Source: Pseudomonadota bacterium (lineage in GTDB: Bacteria > Pseudomonadota > Gammaproteobacteria > Burkholderiales > Casimicrobiaceae). Taken from it: DNA of 36,513 bases. The DNA is taken from contig WQTW01000004.1 in the NCBI GenBank assembly GCA_009786085.1, positions 1 through 36,513 of the forward strand. The letters run 5' to 3'. Of the stretch, positions 1 to 8,103 are shown piece after piece (positions within the stretch are counted from its first letter, which is position 1; each line of letters opens with the position of its first letter). A program made the translations under genes and the position numbers. Under the pieces are notes generated by a model. It was not told the origin of the DNA. It made no database searches and worked only from the letters and a program-made list of their open reading frames with translations.

Positions 1-179
1 CGTTAATCACAATATCAACGAAATAAATTCCGTTCGGGGACGAGTGCGGTTCTCTGCTTTCTTTCCAAATCCCTGAGCGGTACCTTGAAACAGAACAGCA
101 ATTGCGATACGAAACTGCGCGAAAATACGCGAAGTTACAACGTAAGGCACAACGATATGTCGTTATGCTTTAGCGTAGC
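1..179. other. Non-coding stretch, nothing recognised
   Basis: No convincing reading frame is visible on either strand and the composition is AT-richer than the genes to the right. It lies directly downstream of the leftward promoter at 180-208, so it is probably the 5' leader of a gene or RNA that continues beyond base 1. I do not recognise a tRNA, rRNA or riboswitch in it. Confidence 0.4.
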
Positions 180-208
180 AGAATAGGAGGGTTGCTGGCT
201 TTTGTCAA
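180..208 (-). promoter_or_regulatory. Sigma70-type promoter reading left out of the window
   Basis: On the minus strand a consensus TTGACA (203-208) is followed after exactly 17 bases by TATTCT (180-185). This is the best -35/-10 pair in the window. It points away from kdsD toward base 1, where no start codon with a good frame is seen, so what it drives lies mostly outside the window. Confidence 0.55.
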
Positions 209-288
209 GACATTCGGATAGTAGGGGTATTTTCCGATTCAGTTGATATGCGATATGCTTTTTTGTGTTGTGGCTCCCCCCACCCTAG

Positions 289-312
289 CCCTCCCCCGCA
301 AGCGGGGGAGGG
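289..312. repeat. GC-rich palindrome (CCCTC-type)
   Basis: Perfect 11-bp arms CCCTCCCCCGC / GCGGGGGAGGG around AA. It is one member of a family of 'CCCTCTCCCGC-TT-GCGGGAGAGGG'-like palindromes. Relatives occur near 770-812, 2520-2545, 11330-11370, 13079-13100, 22215-22260, 23121-23290, 26099-26125, 26800-26965, 30400-30450, 31105-31215 and 36350-36392. Confidence 0.75.
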
Positions 313-400
313 AACAGCCTTCCCACACGCGGCATAGGTATCTACACAAGTGCTGCGTCATGGTCTCTGATGACATGTGCTCTGCTTTTTTCTCACCTTC

Positions 401-597
401 CAAGCAGCGCCGCAGGCGCGCAACATGAGTAACCGTCGGTGGAGCGTGAGCGTAGCGAACGCGGAACCGGCGGAGACAGACAGTACCATCATCCAGCCCT
501 GCAAGGGCTGGGGGAGTGTTGGGTGTTCGCTTTCCGCCGGTTTCGCTCGCGATGCTCGCTCCACCGACGGTTACTCATGTTGCGCCCCTTCGGGGCT
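401..597. repeat. Large composite palindromic element, copy 1
   Basis: Arms 421-446 and 557-582 are perfect 26-bp inverted repeats. Inside are smaller palindromes such as CAGCCCTGCAAGGGCTGG near 494-511, and at the flanks GCGCCGCAGGCGC (near 407-419) and GCCCCTTCGGGGC (near 584-596). A diverged second copy lies at about 26221-26690. The short frames crossing it are explained by the repeat and are not called as genes. This copy is uninterrupted at the position where the other copy holds a MITE-like insertion. Confidence 0.7.
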
Positions 598-670
598 ACT
601 CCCATACTTGGGTAGATACCTGTGCCTTGAAGGGAAGGGCGTTTACGGCTTCGCGTGAAACGAGGTTTTT

Positions 671-730
671 CTGATCCCTGACCTCTGACCTCTGATACCT
701 GACACCCGGATGGCGCTTCGCTTATCCGGG
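671..730. repeat. Heptanucleotide tandem repeat plus palindrome
   Basis: Bases 671-705 are five successive heptamers of the form CTGAYNY (ctgatcc, ctgacct, ctgacct, ctgatac, ctgacac). Immediately after comes a palindrome CCCGGAT...ATCCGGG (705-711 / 724-730). The same heptamer family recurs at about 7089-7114, 8963-8998, 9190-9216, 13266-13301, 16252-16284, 22001-22036, 22328-22365, 30196-30212, 30495-30537 and 31063-31099. Confidence 0.75.
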
Positions 731-876
731 CTACGCAACTACGCAACTGCTCTACGCGCTGCCCCCCCCCTCTCTCCCGCCCCTCGCCCGCTTGCGCAAG
801 CAGGAGAGGGAATGGGAAGAGCAAAAAGTCCAGGGAGAAGCGAAAACCATGCCAGCCTTAGCGTTATACTTAGGCC

Positions 877-1881
877 ATGACACGATTTCCCACATTCCCG
901 TCCGCTCCTCCCGATCCGACGCATGTGTTGGCGCTTGCCCGTCAGGTGCTTGCCACTGAAGCCCATGCGATTGGGGTATTGGCGGCGCGGCTCGATTCCA
1001 CCTTTGCCAACGCTGTTGTCCGTATTCTCGATTGTCGGGGGCGGGTCATCGTCACCGGTATGGGCAAGTCCGGCCATATCGCCCGCAAGATCGCCGCGAC
1101 GCTGGCTTCTACCGGAACGCCATCGTTTTTCGTTCATCCGTCGGAGGCCAGTCACGGCGATCTCGGCATGATCACGCCGCTGGATGTGGTGTTGGCGTTG
1201 TCCAATTCCGGCGAGACTGACGAAGTGGTGGCGCTGATTCCGCATCTGAAGCGCGAGGGTTCGGGGTTGATCGCGATGACCGGCAACGCCGGTTCGACGC
1301 TCGCCCGCGCTGCCGATGTTCATCTCGACGCGTCGGTCGAATCGGAAGCCTGCCCGCTCGGCCTGGCGCCGACGACCAGCACGACGGTCGCGCTGGCGTT
1401 GGGCGACGCGCTGGCGCTGGCGCTGCTCGACGCGCGCGGTTTCTCCGCGGAGGATTTTGCGCGTTCGCATCCGGGGGGCACGCTGGGTCGCCGCCTGTTG
1501 ACGCGCGTGTCCGACATCATGCGCACCGGCGACGCGCTGCCAATGGTCGCACAAACAGCGACGTTGCAGGATGCGCTGGTGGTGATCAGCGGCAAAGGCA
1601 TGGGGATGACCGCGGTGCTCGACGACGACGCCCGTGTTGTCGGTATTTTCACCGACGGCGATCTGCGTCGCTATCTTGAGAAGAACCGCGATCTGGCCGT
1701 GCCGATACGGCAACTGATGAAAACCGCGCCGCGCACGATTCACGCCGATCAGTTGGCTGTCGATGCGGTGACGCTGATGGAAGCCGCGCCGAAAATTTCG
1801 CAACTGCTGGTCGTCGATGACGCGCAGCATTTGATCGGCGCGTTGCATGTGCATGATCTCTTTCGGGCGAGGATTTTGTGA
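877..1881 (+). CDS. kdsD: D-arabinose 5-phosphate isomerase
   Basis: Converts D-ribulose 5-phosphate to D-arabinose 5-phosphate, the first step of Kdo synthesis for LPS. The 334-residue protein has the KdsD/KpsF layout: an N-terminal SIS sugar-isomerase domain (about 40-180, with GMGKSGHIARK from residue 61 and ASHGDLGMI around His93) followed by two CBS domains (about 210-330). Length is typical for the family. It is the first gene of the kdsD-kdsC-lpt-rpoN cluster and touches kdsC. No clear ribosome-binding site precedes the ATG. A TATACT hexamer ends only six bases upstream, so a leaderless transcript or a different start remains possible. Function by family is secure. Confidence 0.95.
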   Translation: MTRFPTFPSAPPDPTHVLALARQVLATEAHAIGVLAARLDSTFANAVVRILDCRGRVIVTGMGKSGHIARKIAATLASTGTPSFFVHPSEASHGDLGMITPLDVVLALSNSGETDEVVALIPHLKREGSGLIAMTGNAGSTLARAADVHLDASVESEACPLGLAPTTSTTVALALGDALALALLDARGFSAEDFARSHPGGTLGRRLLTRVSDIMRTGDALPMVAQTATLQDALVVISGKGMGMTAVLDDDARVVGIFTDGDLRRYLEKNRDLAVPIRQLMKTAPRTIHADQLAVDAVTLMEAAPKISQLLVVDDAQHLIGALHVHDLFRARIL

Positions 1882-2408
1882 TGGATGCTGCTTTGCTCAA
1901 ACGCGCCGCGGCCGTTCGTCTTTTGATCTGCGATGTGGACGGTGTTCTCACCGACGGTCGCATTTATTTCAACGACGACGGTGTCGAATCGAAAGCTTTT
2001 TTTGCAACCGACGGCGTCGGTCTCAAATTGTTGCAACGCGCCGGTATTGAAATCGCCTGGATCACCGGCAGCCGTGCTCCGGCGGTCACGCACCGCGCTC
2101 GCGCGCTCGGTGTCAAGCATGTGATCATGGGTGTGTTCGACAAGCTGGCGCCCTGGCACGAGTTGTGCGTGCAACTGGATGTCGCGCCGGATGCCTGCGC
2201 CTACATCGGCGATGATTTGCCCGATCTGCCGTTGCTGACGATCTGCGGTTTGGCGATCACTGTGCCGCATGCGCCCGAGGCGCTCAAGCAGGTCGCGCAT
2301 TATGTGACGCAAAAACCGGGCGGCGGCGGAGCGGTGCGCGAGGTGTGCGATCTGATCCTGACGGCGCAGGGAAAAACGCCTGATGTTTCGATGTTGCGGT
2401 CTGCGTGA
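1878..2408 (+). CDS. kdsC: 3-deoxy-D-manno-octulosonate 8-phosphate phosphatase
   Basis: Removes phosphate from Kdo 8-phosphate, the third Kdo step, in the cytoplasm. This is a small HAD-superfamily enzyme of about 176 residues without a cap domain. The nucleophile motif is DVDGVLTDG (Asp19 and Asp21 counting from the GTG), with WITGSR in the second motif and GDDLPDLPLL as the metal-binding motif. The glycine-rich C-terminal KPGGGGAVRE is characteristic of KdsC. The start may be GTG at 1878 or ATG at 1881. Either overlaps the kdsD stop, which implies translational coupling. Confidence 0.95.
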   Translation: MMDAALLKRAAAVRLLICDVDGVLTDGRIYFNDDGVESKAFFATDGVGLKLLQRAGIEIAWITGSRAPAVTHRARALGVKHVIMGVFDKLAPWHELCVQLDVAPDACAYIGDDLPDLPLLTICGLAITVPHAPEALKQVAHYVTQKPGGGGAVREVCDLILTAQGKTPDVSMLRSA

Positions 2409-2454
2409 AGATTCTGTAAATATGATGTTTCTTCTCACATTCCCCCTTTCTTGG

Positions 2455-2545
2455 TCTGCCCCCGTTTTGCCCCCTTTTCAAAGGGGGTGCCGCCAAAGGC
2501 GGCGGGGGTTTGTTTCGGCCACCCTCTCCCACAAGGGGAGAGGGT
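2455..2545. repeat. Dispersed intergenic repeats before lptC
   Basis: The kdsC-lptC gap holds a compound repeat, CCCCCTTTTCAAAGGGGG (about 2469-2486) followed by a second palindrome (GCCGCCAAAGGCGGC) and GGGGGTTT. A CCCTCTCCC...GGGAGAGGG palindrome (about 2523-2544) follows. Close relatives lie at about 22170-22212 and, inside truB, at about 26996-27038. In frame with lptC the stretch stays open, so an automated caller could start lptC too early at 2451. Confidence 0.7.
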
Positions 2546-2558
2546 TACAGGATTGACC

Positions 2559-3185
2559 ATGACCACGTTGCGAGACCGTGTCCACCGCTGGGTTTCCTGG
2601 TCGCCGCTGTTGTTTCTGGCGGCGCTGGCGGCGTTGACGTATTGGCTCGATGCGCAAGTTCAATCGCCCGGCGCCGGACGGGATGCTTTGTCTCGCCATA
2701 CGCCCGATCTTTTCATCAAAAATTTTCACGCCACGCAGTTCAACGCGGCTGGTTTGCCGCAACAGCAGTTGACCGCTGCTCTGGCCGAGCATTTTCCCGA
2801 CGACGGCTTGATCGAGCTCGAGCAACCGCAGATCATCCTGCAAAACCCCGGGCAGCCGCGTTTTACGCTGACCTCCGATCGCGCGCAATTCAGCGGCGAC
2901 CGTCAGGATTTGTACCTTCGCGGTTCCGTCACCGCTGTCCGCGATGCGCCGTCCGGCGGTTCCCGGCAGGAGGGGCTTTCCTCCGAGCCGCTGACGCTGC
3001 ATACTGAATACCTGCATGTACGCCCCAACGATAATATCGTGCGAACCGATCAGAAAGTCTCACTGGAATCGCCCAGCACCCGCATCGAATCGGTCGGTAT
3101 GGAGTTTGATCGCAACACCCATATCATCAAGCTCCACGCCAACGTTCAGGGAACCTTTCAGCCGCAACGTCCACAACGCCATTAA
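2559..3185 (+). CDS. lptC: LPS export ABC transporter periplasmic protein LptC
   Basis: Bitopic inner-membrane component of the Lpt bridge that passes LPS from the LptBFG transporter to LptA. The 208-residue protein has one N-terminal membrane helix (about residues 12-31, SWSPLLFLAALAALTYWL) and then a periplasmic OstA/LptC beta-jellyroll region with alternating short strands. I chose ATG 2559 because it places the anchor at the N terminus. The open frame extends upstream to 2451 only through dispersed repeat sequence. It is followed after five bases by lptA, which supports the assignment. Confidence 0.9.
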   Translation: MTTLRDRVHRWVSWSPLLFLAALAALTYWLDAQVQSPGAGRDALSRHTPDLFIKNFHATQFNAAGLPQQQLTAALAEHFPDDGLIELEQPQIILQNPGQPRFTLTSDRAQFSGDRQDLYLRGSVTAVRDAPSGGSRQEGLSSEPLTLHTEYLHVRPNDNIVRTDQKVSLESPSTRIESVGMEFDRNTHIIKLHANVQGTFQPQRPQRH

Positions 3186-3190
3186 CTGCT

Positions 3191-3829
3191 ATGCGCTTCT
3201 CTCTCCGCTTCTCATTCTTTCCGCTCTTTCGACAAAGCCTCCGGAGCCTTTTGCTGCTCGCTTGTTTGTCCGGCGCAATGCTGGCGCATGCCGAGCGCAG
3301 CGACCGCGACAAGCCCATTCAATTCTCCGCCGACAGAAGCGAAGCGATCAATTATGAAACCAAAGTCGCCACGTTGTCGGGCAACGTCATCATCACCCAG
3401 GGCACCATGAGCATCCACGCCGACCGCGTCGTGCTTCGGCAGAATCCGGACAATACGCTGTCGGCGACCGCGCACGGCAAGCCCGTGAGTTTCCGGCAGA
3501 AAAGCGACAGCTCCGACGAATACGTCGAAGGCTACGCGCTGCGCGCCGAATACGACGGTCAGAAAGAAGTGCTGGAACTTTTCGATCAGGCCCTGCTCAA
3601 ACAAGGCGTGGATGAAATTCGCAGCAATTATATTTACTACAACAGCGCCACCGAAACGTTCCGCGCCGAAGGCCGTCCCGATTCGACGTTGCCGCAAGGA
3701 AGCACACCGTCGTCCGCAGAGCGCGTCCACGGTACGTTCCAGCCGAAAGGCAAGGACGGCGGAAGCAGACTGCCGCAGCCAAAACCTGCCAGACCCCTGA
3801 AACCCGATACCACGCTGGAGCCACGGTGA
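3191..3829 (+). CDS. lptA: LPS transport periplasmic protein LptA
   Basis: Periplasmic protein that forms the filament carrying LPS to the outer membrane. The 212-residue precursor has a signal peptide (hydrophobic stretch about 17-30, likely cleaved after AHA near residue 34). An OstA-type domain follows ([26 protein letters not shown]..., then repeated short beta motifs). The C-terminal 40 residues are Pro/Lys-rich and probably disordered. It overlaps the lptB start by four bases, consistent with a coupled lptC-lptA-lptB unit. Confidence 0.92.
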   Translation: MRFSLRFSFFPLFRQSLRSLLLLACLSGAMLAHAERSDRDKPIQFSADRSEAINYETKVATLSGNVIITQGTMSIHADRVVLRQNPDNTLSATAHGKPVSFRQKSDSSDEYVEGYALRAEYDGQKEVLELFDQALLKQGVDEIRSNYIYYNSATETFRAEGRPDSTLPQGSTPSSAERVHGTFQPKGKDGGSRLPQPKPARPLKPDTTLEPR

Positions 3830-4548
3830 GTTCGCTATCCGCCCATCAACTCAAGAAGCGTTACAAGACGCGCACCGTCGTTCATGATGTGTCGTTGTCG
3901 GTCGCGCGCGGCGAAGTCGTCGGGTTGCTCGGTCCCAACGGCGCCGGAAAGACCACCTGTTTCTACATGATCGTCGGCCTGATTTCCGCTGACGGCGGTC
4001 GCATCGAACTCGACGGCGAAAACATTTCGCATCTGCCGATTCATCTGCGGGCGCGTCGCGGTCTTGCTTATCTGCCGCAGGAAGCGTCGATCTTCCGCAA
4101 ACTCACTGTCGCCGAAAACGTCCGCGCGATTCTGGAATTGCAAGACCTCGATGAGGACGCTCTTTCCAACCGCCTCGATGCGCTGCTCGAAGATTTGTCG
4201 ATCAGCCACCTCGCCGACATTCCGGCGATTTCGCTGTCCGGCGGCGAGCGGCGACGTTGCGAGATCGCCCGCGCTTTGGCGTCGCGTCCTCATTTCATTT
4301 TGCTCGACGAGCCCTTCGCCGGCGTCGATCCGATTGCGGTTCTCGACATTCAGCGCATCATCCGCTTTTTGAAAGAGCGCGACATCGGTGTTCTGATCAC
4401 CGACCATAATGTGCGCGAAACGCTGGGCATCTGCGACCGCGCTTACATTATCAATGAAGGCAGTGTGCTGGCTTCCGGCGCGCCGTCGGCCATCGTTCAC
4501 GATGAGGCGGTGCGTAAAGTGTATTTGGGAGAACACTTCCGGTTGTGA
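3826..4548 (+). CDS. lptB: LPS export ABC transporter ATPase LptB
   Basis: ATPase that powers LPS extraction from the inner membrane with LptF and LptG (not in this window). The 240-residue protein has a complete ABC domain: Walker [10 protein letters not shown] (36-44), Q-loop YLPQEAS (82-88), signature LSGGE (137-141), Walker B ending in LLDE (159-162) and the switch His194 in TDHNVRE. The start is GTG at 3826, overlapping the lptA stop in a GTGA arrangement. It lies 25 bases before rpoN, the usual proteobacterial order. Confidence 0.96.
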   Translation: MSSLSAHQLKKRYKTRTVVHDVSLSVARGEVVGLLGPNGAGKTTCFYMIVGLISADGGRIELDGENISHLPIHLRARRGLAYLPQEASIFRKLTVAENVRAILELQDLDEDALSNRLDALLEDLSISHLADIPAISLSGGERRRCEIARALASRPHFILLDEPFAGVDPIAVLDIQRIIRFLKERDIGVLITDHNVRETLGICDRAYIINEGSVLASGAPSAIVHDEAVRKVYLGEHFRL

Positions 4549-4573
4549 TCGGAACTTTAACCAAAAGCGCCGC

Positions 4574-6031
4574 ATGAAGCAGACGCTCAACCTCAAGACT
4601 TCGCAACAACTGTCGCTGTCGATGCAATTGCAGCAGGCGATACGGTTGCTTCAACTCTCCACGCTGGAACTGAACGAGGAGATCGAGCGCGTACTGGAAG
4701 ACAATCCGCTGCTCGAAAAAGACACCGACAACGGCGAAAATGCGTTTGAAACGTCCCTCGATGTCCCCGACGTTTCGGGAACGACTGTGGTTTCTTCGTC
4801 CGACGAAACAGGAAGCGCCGACACTTACGACGACGCCAGAGCGCCGAACGATTTTGAAACGCCCGGGTCGCCGGAAAAAGAAGATTTCATACTGACCAGC
4901 GACGAAGGCGGCATCGGAGCGGTGGACGATGAACATGCGTTTCAATACGCTGCCAGCACGTCGTTGCGCGACCATCTGCTCTCGCAACTGGCGCTCACGC
5001 CTGCCGACGACAGCATCCGCATCATCACCGAAGCGTTGATCGACGAGCTTGACGACAACGGTTATCTGACCACGACGTTCGAGGCGTTCCGCAAGTGTTT
5101 TTCATCGCCGAAATCCTTGAAACGAAAACAATTCGACACGGCTTTGCGCCTTCTTCAGGACTTCGATCCGGTCGGTGTCGGCGCACGCACGCCAGGCGAA
5201 TGTCTGATGTTGCAACTGCGCGCGTTGCCCGACAGCGCGGCGCAACGAACGGCGCTGATCATCGTCGAACAGCATTTGCCGTTGCTGGCCGCCCACGATT
5301 TCACCCGGCTGAAAAAGGTGACCGGCCTCCGCGAAGAACTTCTGCGCGACGCCTGCGCGCTCATTCTCCGTCTGAACCCGAAGCCGGGGCGCGCGTTCGA
5401 CAATGACCGAACGAGCGCCATCATTCCGGACATCGTCGTCCGCAAACAAGGCCACCGCTGGGTGGCGCAACTGAACGATGCCGCCATTCCCAAAATTCGC
5501 ATCAATGCGATCTACGCCGAAATGCTTTCCAGGAAAAACATCGGCCATTCGATGTGGTCGGAGCGCTTGCAGGAAGCGCGTTGGCTGGTGCGCAGCATTC
5601 AGCAGCGTTTTGACACCATTCTGCGCGTCGCGCAGGCCATCGTCGAACGGCAGCAACGCTTTTTCGACCACGGCGCCGTGGCGATGCGCCCGATGGTGTT
5701 GAAGGACATCTCCGACCTGCTGGAAATGCACGAATCGACCATCTCGCGGGTAACGACGCAAAAATACATGCTGACGCCGCAAGGCACCGTCGAATTCAAG
5801 TATTTTTTCGGCAGCCACCTCGTCACCAGCTCCGGCGGCGCCGCCTCATCGACTGCCATCCGCGCGCTGATCAAGAAAATCATCGAGGCCGAATCCCCCG
5901 CCGCCCCGCTTTCCGATCAACAAATTACCGAATTGCTCGATAAAGAAGGTATCATGGTGGCAAGGCGCACCGTCGCCAAATACCGCGAAGCCTTGTCCAT
6001 TCCAAACGCTCTGCAACGAAAGGACTTTTGA
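4574..6031 (+). CDS. rpoN: RNA polymerase sigma-54 factor
   Basis: Alternative sigma factor that recognises -24/-12 promoters and needs AAA+ activators. The 485-residue protein has the Gln/Leu-rich region I at the N terminus (LKTSQQLSLSMQLQQAIRLL), an acidic linker (about 50-110) and the core-binding region. The helix-turn-helix lies around LKDISDLLEMHESTISRVT, and the RpoN box ARRTVAKYRE is at about 463-472. I chose ATG 4574 because region I then begins at residue 1. The frame is open further upstream only by overlapping lptB. It is followed by hpf, ptsN, hprK and rapZ. Confidence 0.96.
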   Translation: MKQTLNLKTSQQLSLSMQLQQAIRLLQLSTLELNEEIERVLEDNPLLEKDTDNGENAFETSLDVPDVSGTTVVSSSDETGSADTYDDARAPNDFETPGSPEKEDFILTSDEGGIGAVDDEHAFQYAASTSLRDHLLSQLALTPADDSIRIITEALIDELDDNGYLTTTFEAFRKCFSSPKSLKRKQFDTALRLLQDFDPVGVGARTPGECLMLQLRALPDSAAQRTALIIVEQHLPLLAAHDFTRLKKVTGLREELLRDACALILRLNPKPGRAFDNDRTSAIIPDIVVRKQGHRWVAQLNDAAIPKIRINAIYAEMLSRKNIGHSMWSERLQEARWLVRSIQQRFDTILRVAQAIVERQQRFFDHGAVAMRPMVLKDISDLLEMHESTISRVTTQKYMLTPQGTVEFKYFFGSHLVTSSGGAASSTAIRALIKKIIEAESPAAPLSDQQITELLDKEGIMVARRTVAKYREALSIPNALQRKDF

Positions 6032-6115
6032 TGGTATAAAATCGGAAAACCGTATGTCGTATCGTAGTGCCTCGTCTTTTTGAGGCGAAGTTTTGTTATT
6101 CTCAAGGAGTGCTTT

Positions 6116-6442
6116 ATGAATCTTCAACTGACTGGACACCATCTTGATATCACGCCGCCGATCAGAGCCTATGTGACATCGAAACTGGAACGGATTACCC
6201 GCCATTTCGAGGAAGTCATTGATGTCAACGTGATTCTCACCACCGACAAGCTGCAACACAAAGTCGAAATTACGCTGCATATTGCCGGGAAAGACCTCCA
6301 CACCGAGAGCATTGATACCGACATGTATGCTGCCATTGATGACATCATCGACAAACTGGATCGGCTGGTGCTGAAACAAAAAGAGCTGCGCATTGCCAAG
6401 CGCACAAAAACCACACCCGTGAAACGGATGGCGACGGAATAG
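6116..6442 (+). CDS. hpf: Ribosome hibernation promoting factor (short form)
   Basis: Binds the 30S decoding centre in stationary phase and promotes ribosome dimerisation or inactivation. At 108 residues it is the short (gamma/beta-proteobacterial) HPF/YfiA form, opening with MNLQLTGHHLDITPPIRAYV and containing the Asp/Lys-rich S30AE beta-alpha-beta pattern. The start at 6116 is set by AAGGAG at 6104-6109, six bases upstream. An intrinsic terminator follows at 6488-6517, so it may end the rpoN transcript. Confidence 0.94.
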   Translation: MNLQLTGHHLDITPPIRAYVTSKLERITRHFEEVIDVNVILTTDKLQHKVEITLHIAGKDLHTESIDTDMYAAIDDIIDKLDRLVLKQKELRIAKRTKTTPVKRMATE

Positions 6443-6487
6443 CAACGCTTTATTTTACGGCGTATAATTTTCTGTCAGACATGGAAA

Positions 6488-6517
6488 AACCGGCGAAACC
6501 CTTCGCCGGTTCTTCTT
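6488..6517 (+). terminator. Intrinsic terminator after hpf
   Basis: Perfect 10-bp stem AACCGGCGAA (6488-6497) / TTCGCCGGTT (6502-6511) with a four-base loop, followed by CTTCTTCGT. The U tract is imperfect, so some read-through to ptsN is likely. Confidence 0.65.
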
Positions 6518-6577
6518 CGTAAGGGTGCTGATTTTTGCCGATGCCTTTTTCTGTCGATCCCCGCTACCGACATCGCC

Positions 6578-7063
6578 ATGAACACCAACGCTGCTTTTTC
6601 GTCTTCCGCGCCATCGATTCTTTCGCTGCTGACTCCGCCGCGTATCGAAACCGATGTCGCCGCCCGCAACCGCTCCGAACTTTTTGCCGAAATCGGCGCG
6701 ATGTTCGTCCGCGAGGGATTGGTTGCCAGACCGTTGATCGACGCGCTGGAAGCCCGTGAAAAGCTGGGTTCGACGGCGCTGGGACACGGCGTCGCCATCC
6801 CGCATGGCCGAATCAAAAACCTGGCGCAGGCGCGCGCCGCTTTCCTGCGCACGCAATCGCCGATTCCCTTCGACGCCCCTGACAAAAAGCCGGTCGATCT
6901 TTTTTTCGTCCTGCTCGTTCCCGAAAACGCGACCGAGCAACACCTGCAACTGCTTGCGGAACTCGCGCAACTGGTCGGTGACCGCGCCCTGCGCGACGGC
7001 CTCCGCGCCGCCGCCGACGATGCCGCCGTTTTTGCGTTATTGCGGCGTTACCGCCAACCGTAA
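6578..7063 (+). CDS. ptsN: Nitrogen-PTS EIIA protein
   Basis: Phosphoryl-accepting EIIA(Ntr) of the nitrogen phosphotransferase system, a regulator rather than a sugar carrier. The 161-residue protein contains the EIIA type-2 domain, with the active-site histidine in GVAIPHGRI (His76), and a typical LLAELAQL helix near the C terminus. It sits between hpf and hprK, as is usual in betaproteobacteria, where HprK is predicted to act on an HPr-like protein of the same chain. No ptsH or ptsI is in the window. Confidence 0.93.
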   Translation: MNTNAAFSSSAPSILSLLTPPRIETDVAARNRSELFAEIGAMFVREGLVARPLIDALEAREKLGSTALGHGVAIPHGRIKNLAQARAAFLRTQSPIPFDAPDKKPVDLFFVLLVPENATEQHLQLLAELAQLVGDRALRDGLRAAADDAAVFALLRRYRQP

Positions 7064-7088
7064 GAGCGGATTTAGCCCGTCCCGAAAT

Positions 7089-7114
7089 CTGATTCCTGAT
7101 CTCTGATGCCTGAT
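7089..7114. repeat. Heptanucleotide repeat between ptsN and hprK
   Basis: Just under four CTGAYNY-type heptamers (ctgattc, ctgatct, ctgatgc, ctgat) in the 96-base ptsN-hprK gap. Member of the family described at 671-705. Confidence 0.6.
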
Positions 7115-7159
7115 TTAAGGGCATAATAGACCCCGATACTTCAACTCCCGTATCCGAAA

Positions 7160-8101
7160 ATGCGTACCATTACCATCGAAAAACTGTTCGACGAGAACAA
7201 AGAGCGTTTGCAACTGGAGTGGGTCGCCGGACACACCGGCGCGCGCCGCCTGCTGGAGGGTGATGAAATCAAGCACCCCACCACCAGCCTGATCGGGCAT
7301 CTGAACCTGATCCACACCTTCCATGTGCAAGTGCTGGGCGCTGCCGAAATCTCTTATCTCGAAGGCTTGAGCGAAGAGCGCCGCGAGCAGGCGATGGCGC
7401 GTCTCTTTGCGACCAAAGAACTGGCCACGCTCGTCGTTTCCGGCAACGACACGCTGCTGCCGCTGCTCAGTCGTTATTGCAATGAACACCATGTGCCGCT
7501 GCTGACCTCGAAGCGTCTTTCTCCTCACGTCGTCGATACCCTTCGCCTTTATCTGTTGCGTGAGCTGGCCGAATACATCACGACGCATGGCGTTTTTCTC
7601 GACGTGCTCGAAATGGGCGTACTGATCACCGGCGCTTCGGCCATCGGCAAGAGCGAACTGGCGCTGGAATTGATCACCCGTGGCAACGCGCTGGTCGCCG
7701 ACGATATTGTCGAACTGCACCGCATTTCACCGGACACGATCGAAGGACGCTGCCCACCGTTGTTGCGCGATTTTCTTGAAGTGCGCGGTATCGGCGTTCT
7801 CAACATTCGGCAAATGTTCGGCGAAACCGCCGTGCGCCCGCACAAATTGTTGCGTTTGATCGTCCATCTCGAGGATCACAACCACGAAGCTTTCGCCACG
7901 CTCGACCGGCTCGGCGTTGAAGCATCGTATCAGGATATTCTCGACGTTCCGATTCGCAAGGTGATCATTCCGGTCGCCGCCGGACGTAACCTCGCGGTGC
8001 TGGTCGAAGCCGCCGTGCGCAATTTCGTGCTGAACCGGCGCGGCATCGACAGCACCCAGGAATTCATCGAGCGCCACCGTCAAACCCTGGAATCTGAATA
8101 A
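7160..8101 (+). CDS. hprK: HPr kinase/phosphorylase
   Basis: Bifunctional enzyme that phosphorylates and dephosphorylates a serine of HPr. The 313-residue protein has the N-terminal HPrK domain (1-130) and the C-terminal kinase domain. That domain has the P-loop GASAIGKS (158-165), a conserved His143 just before it, Asp181-Asp182, the family signature EVRGIGVLNIRQMFG (207-221) and the C-terminal PVAAGRN loop (271-277). All catalytic landmarks are present. It is followed after two bases by rapZ, so the pair is co-translated. Confidence 0.95.
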   Translation: MRTITIEKLFDENKERLQLEWVAGHTGARRLLEGDEIKHPTTSLIGHLNLIHTFHVQVLGAAEISYLEGLSEERREQAMARLFATKELATLVVSGNDTLLPLLSRYCNEHHVPLLTSKRLSPHVVDTLRLYLLRELAEYITTHGVFLDVLEMGVLITGASAIGKSELALELITRGNALVADDIVELHRISPDTIEGRCPPLLRDFLEVRGIGVLNIRQMFGETAVRPHKLLRLIVHLEDHNHEAFATLDRLGVEASYQDILDVPIRKVIIPVAAGRNLAVLVEAAVRNFVLNRRGIDSTQEFIERHRQTLESE

Positions 8102-8103
8102 TT

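Noticed and set aside
243..824. Several short open frames in the first 876 bases
   Set aside because: All run through palindromic or heptamer repeats and translate to repeat peptides (CSLSAGFARDARSTDGYS and similar) seen also at the second repeat copy.
6069..6086. Hairpin GCCTC/GAGGC between rpoN and hpf as a terminator
   Set aside because: Only a 5-bp stem with an 8-base loop and no U tract directly after it; too weak to call.
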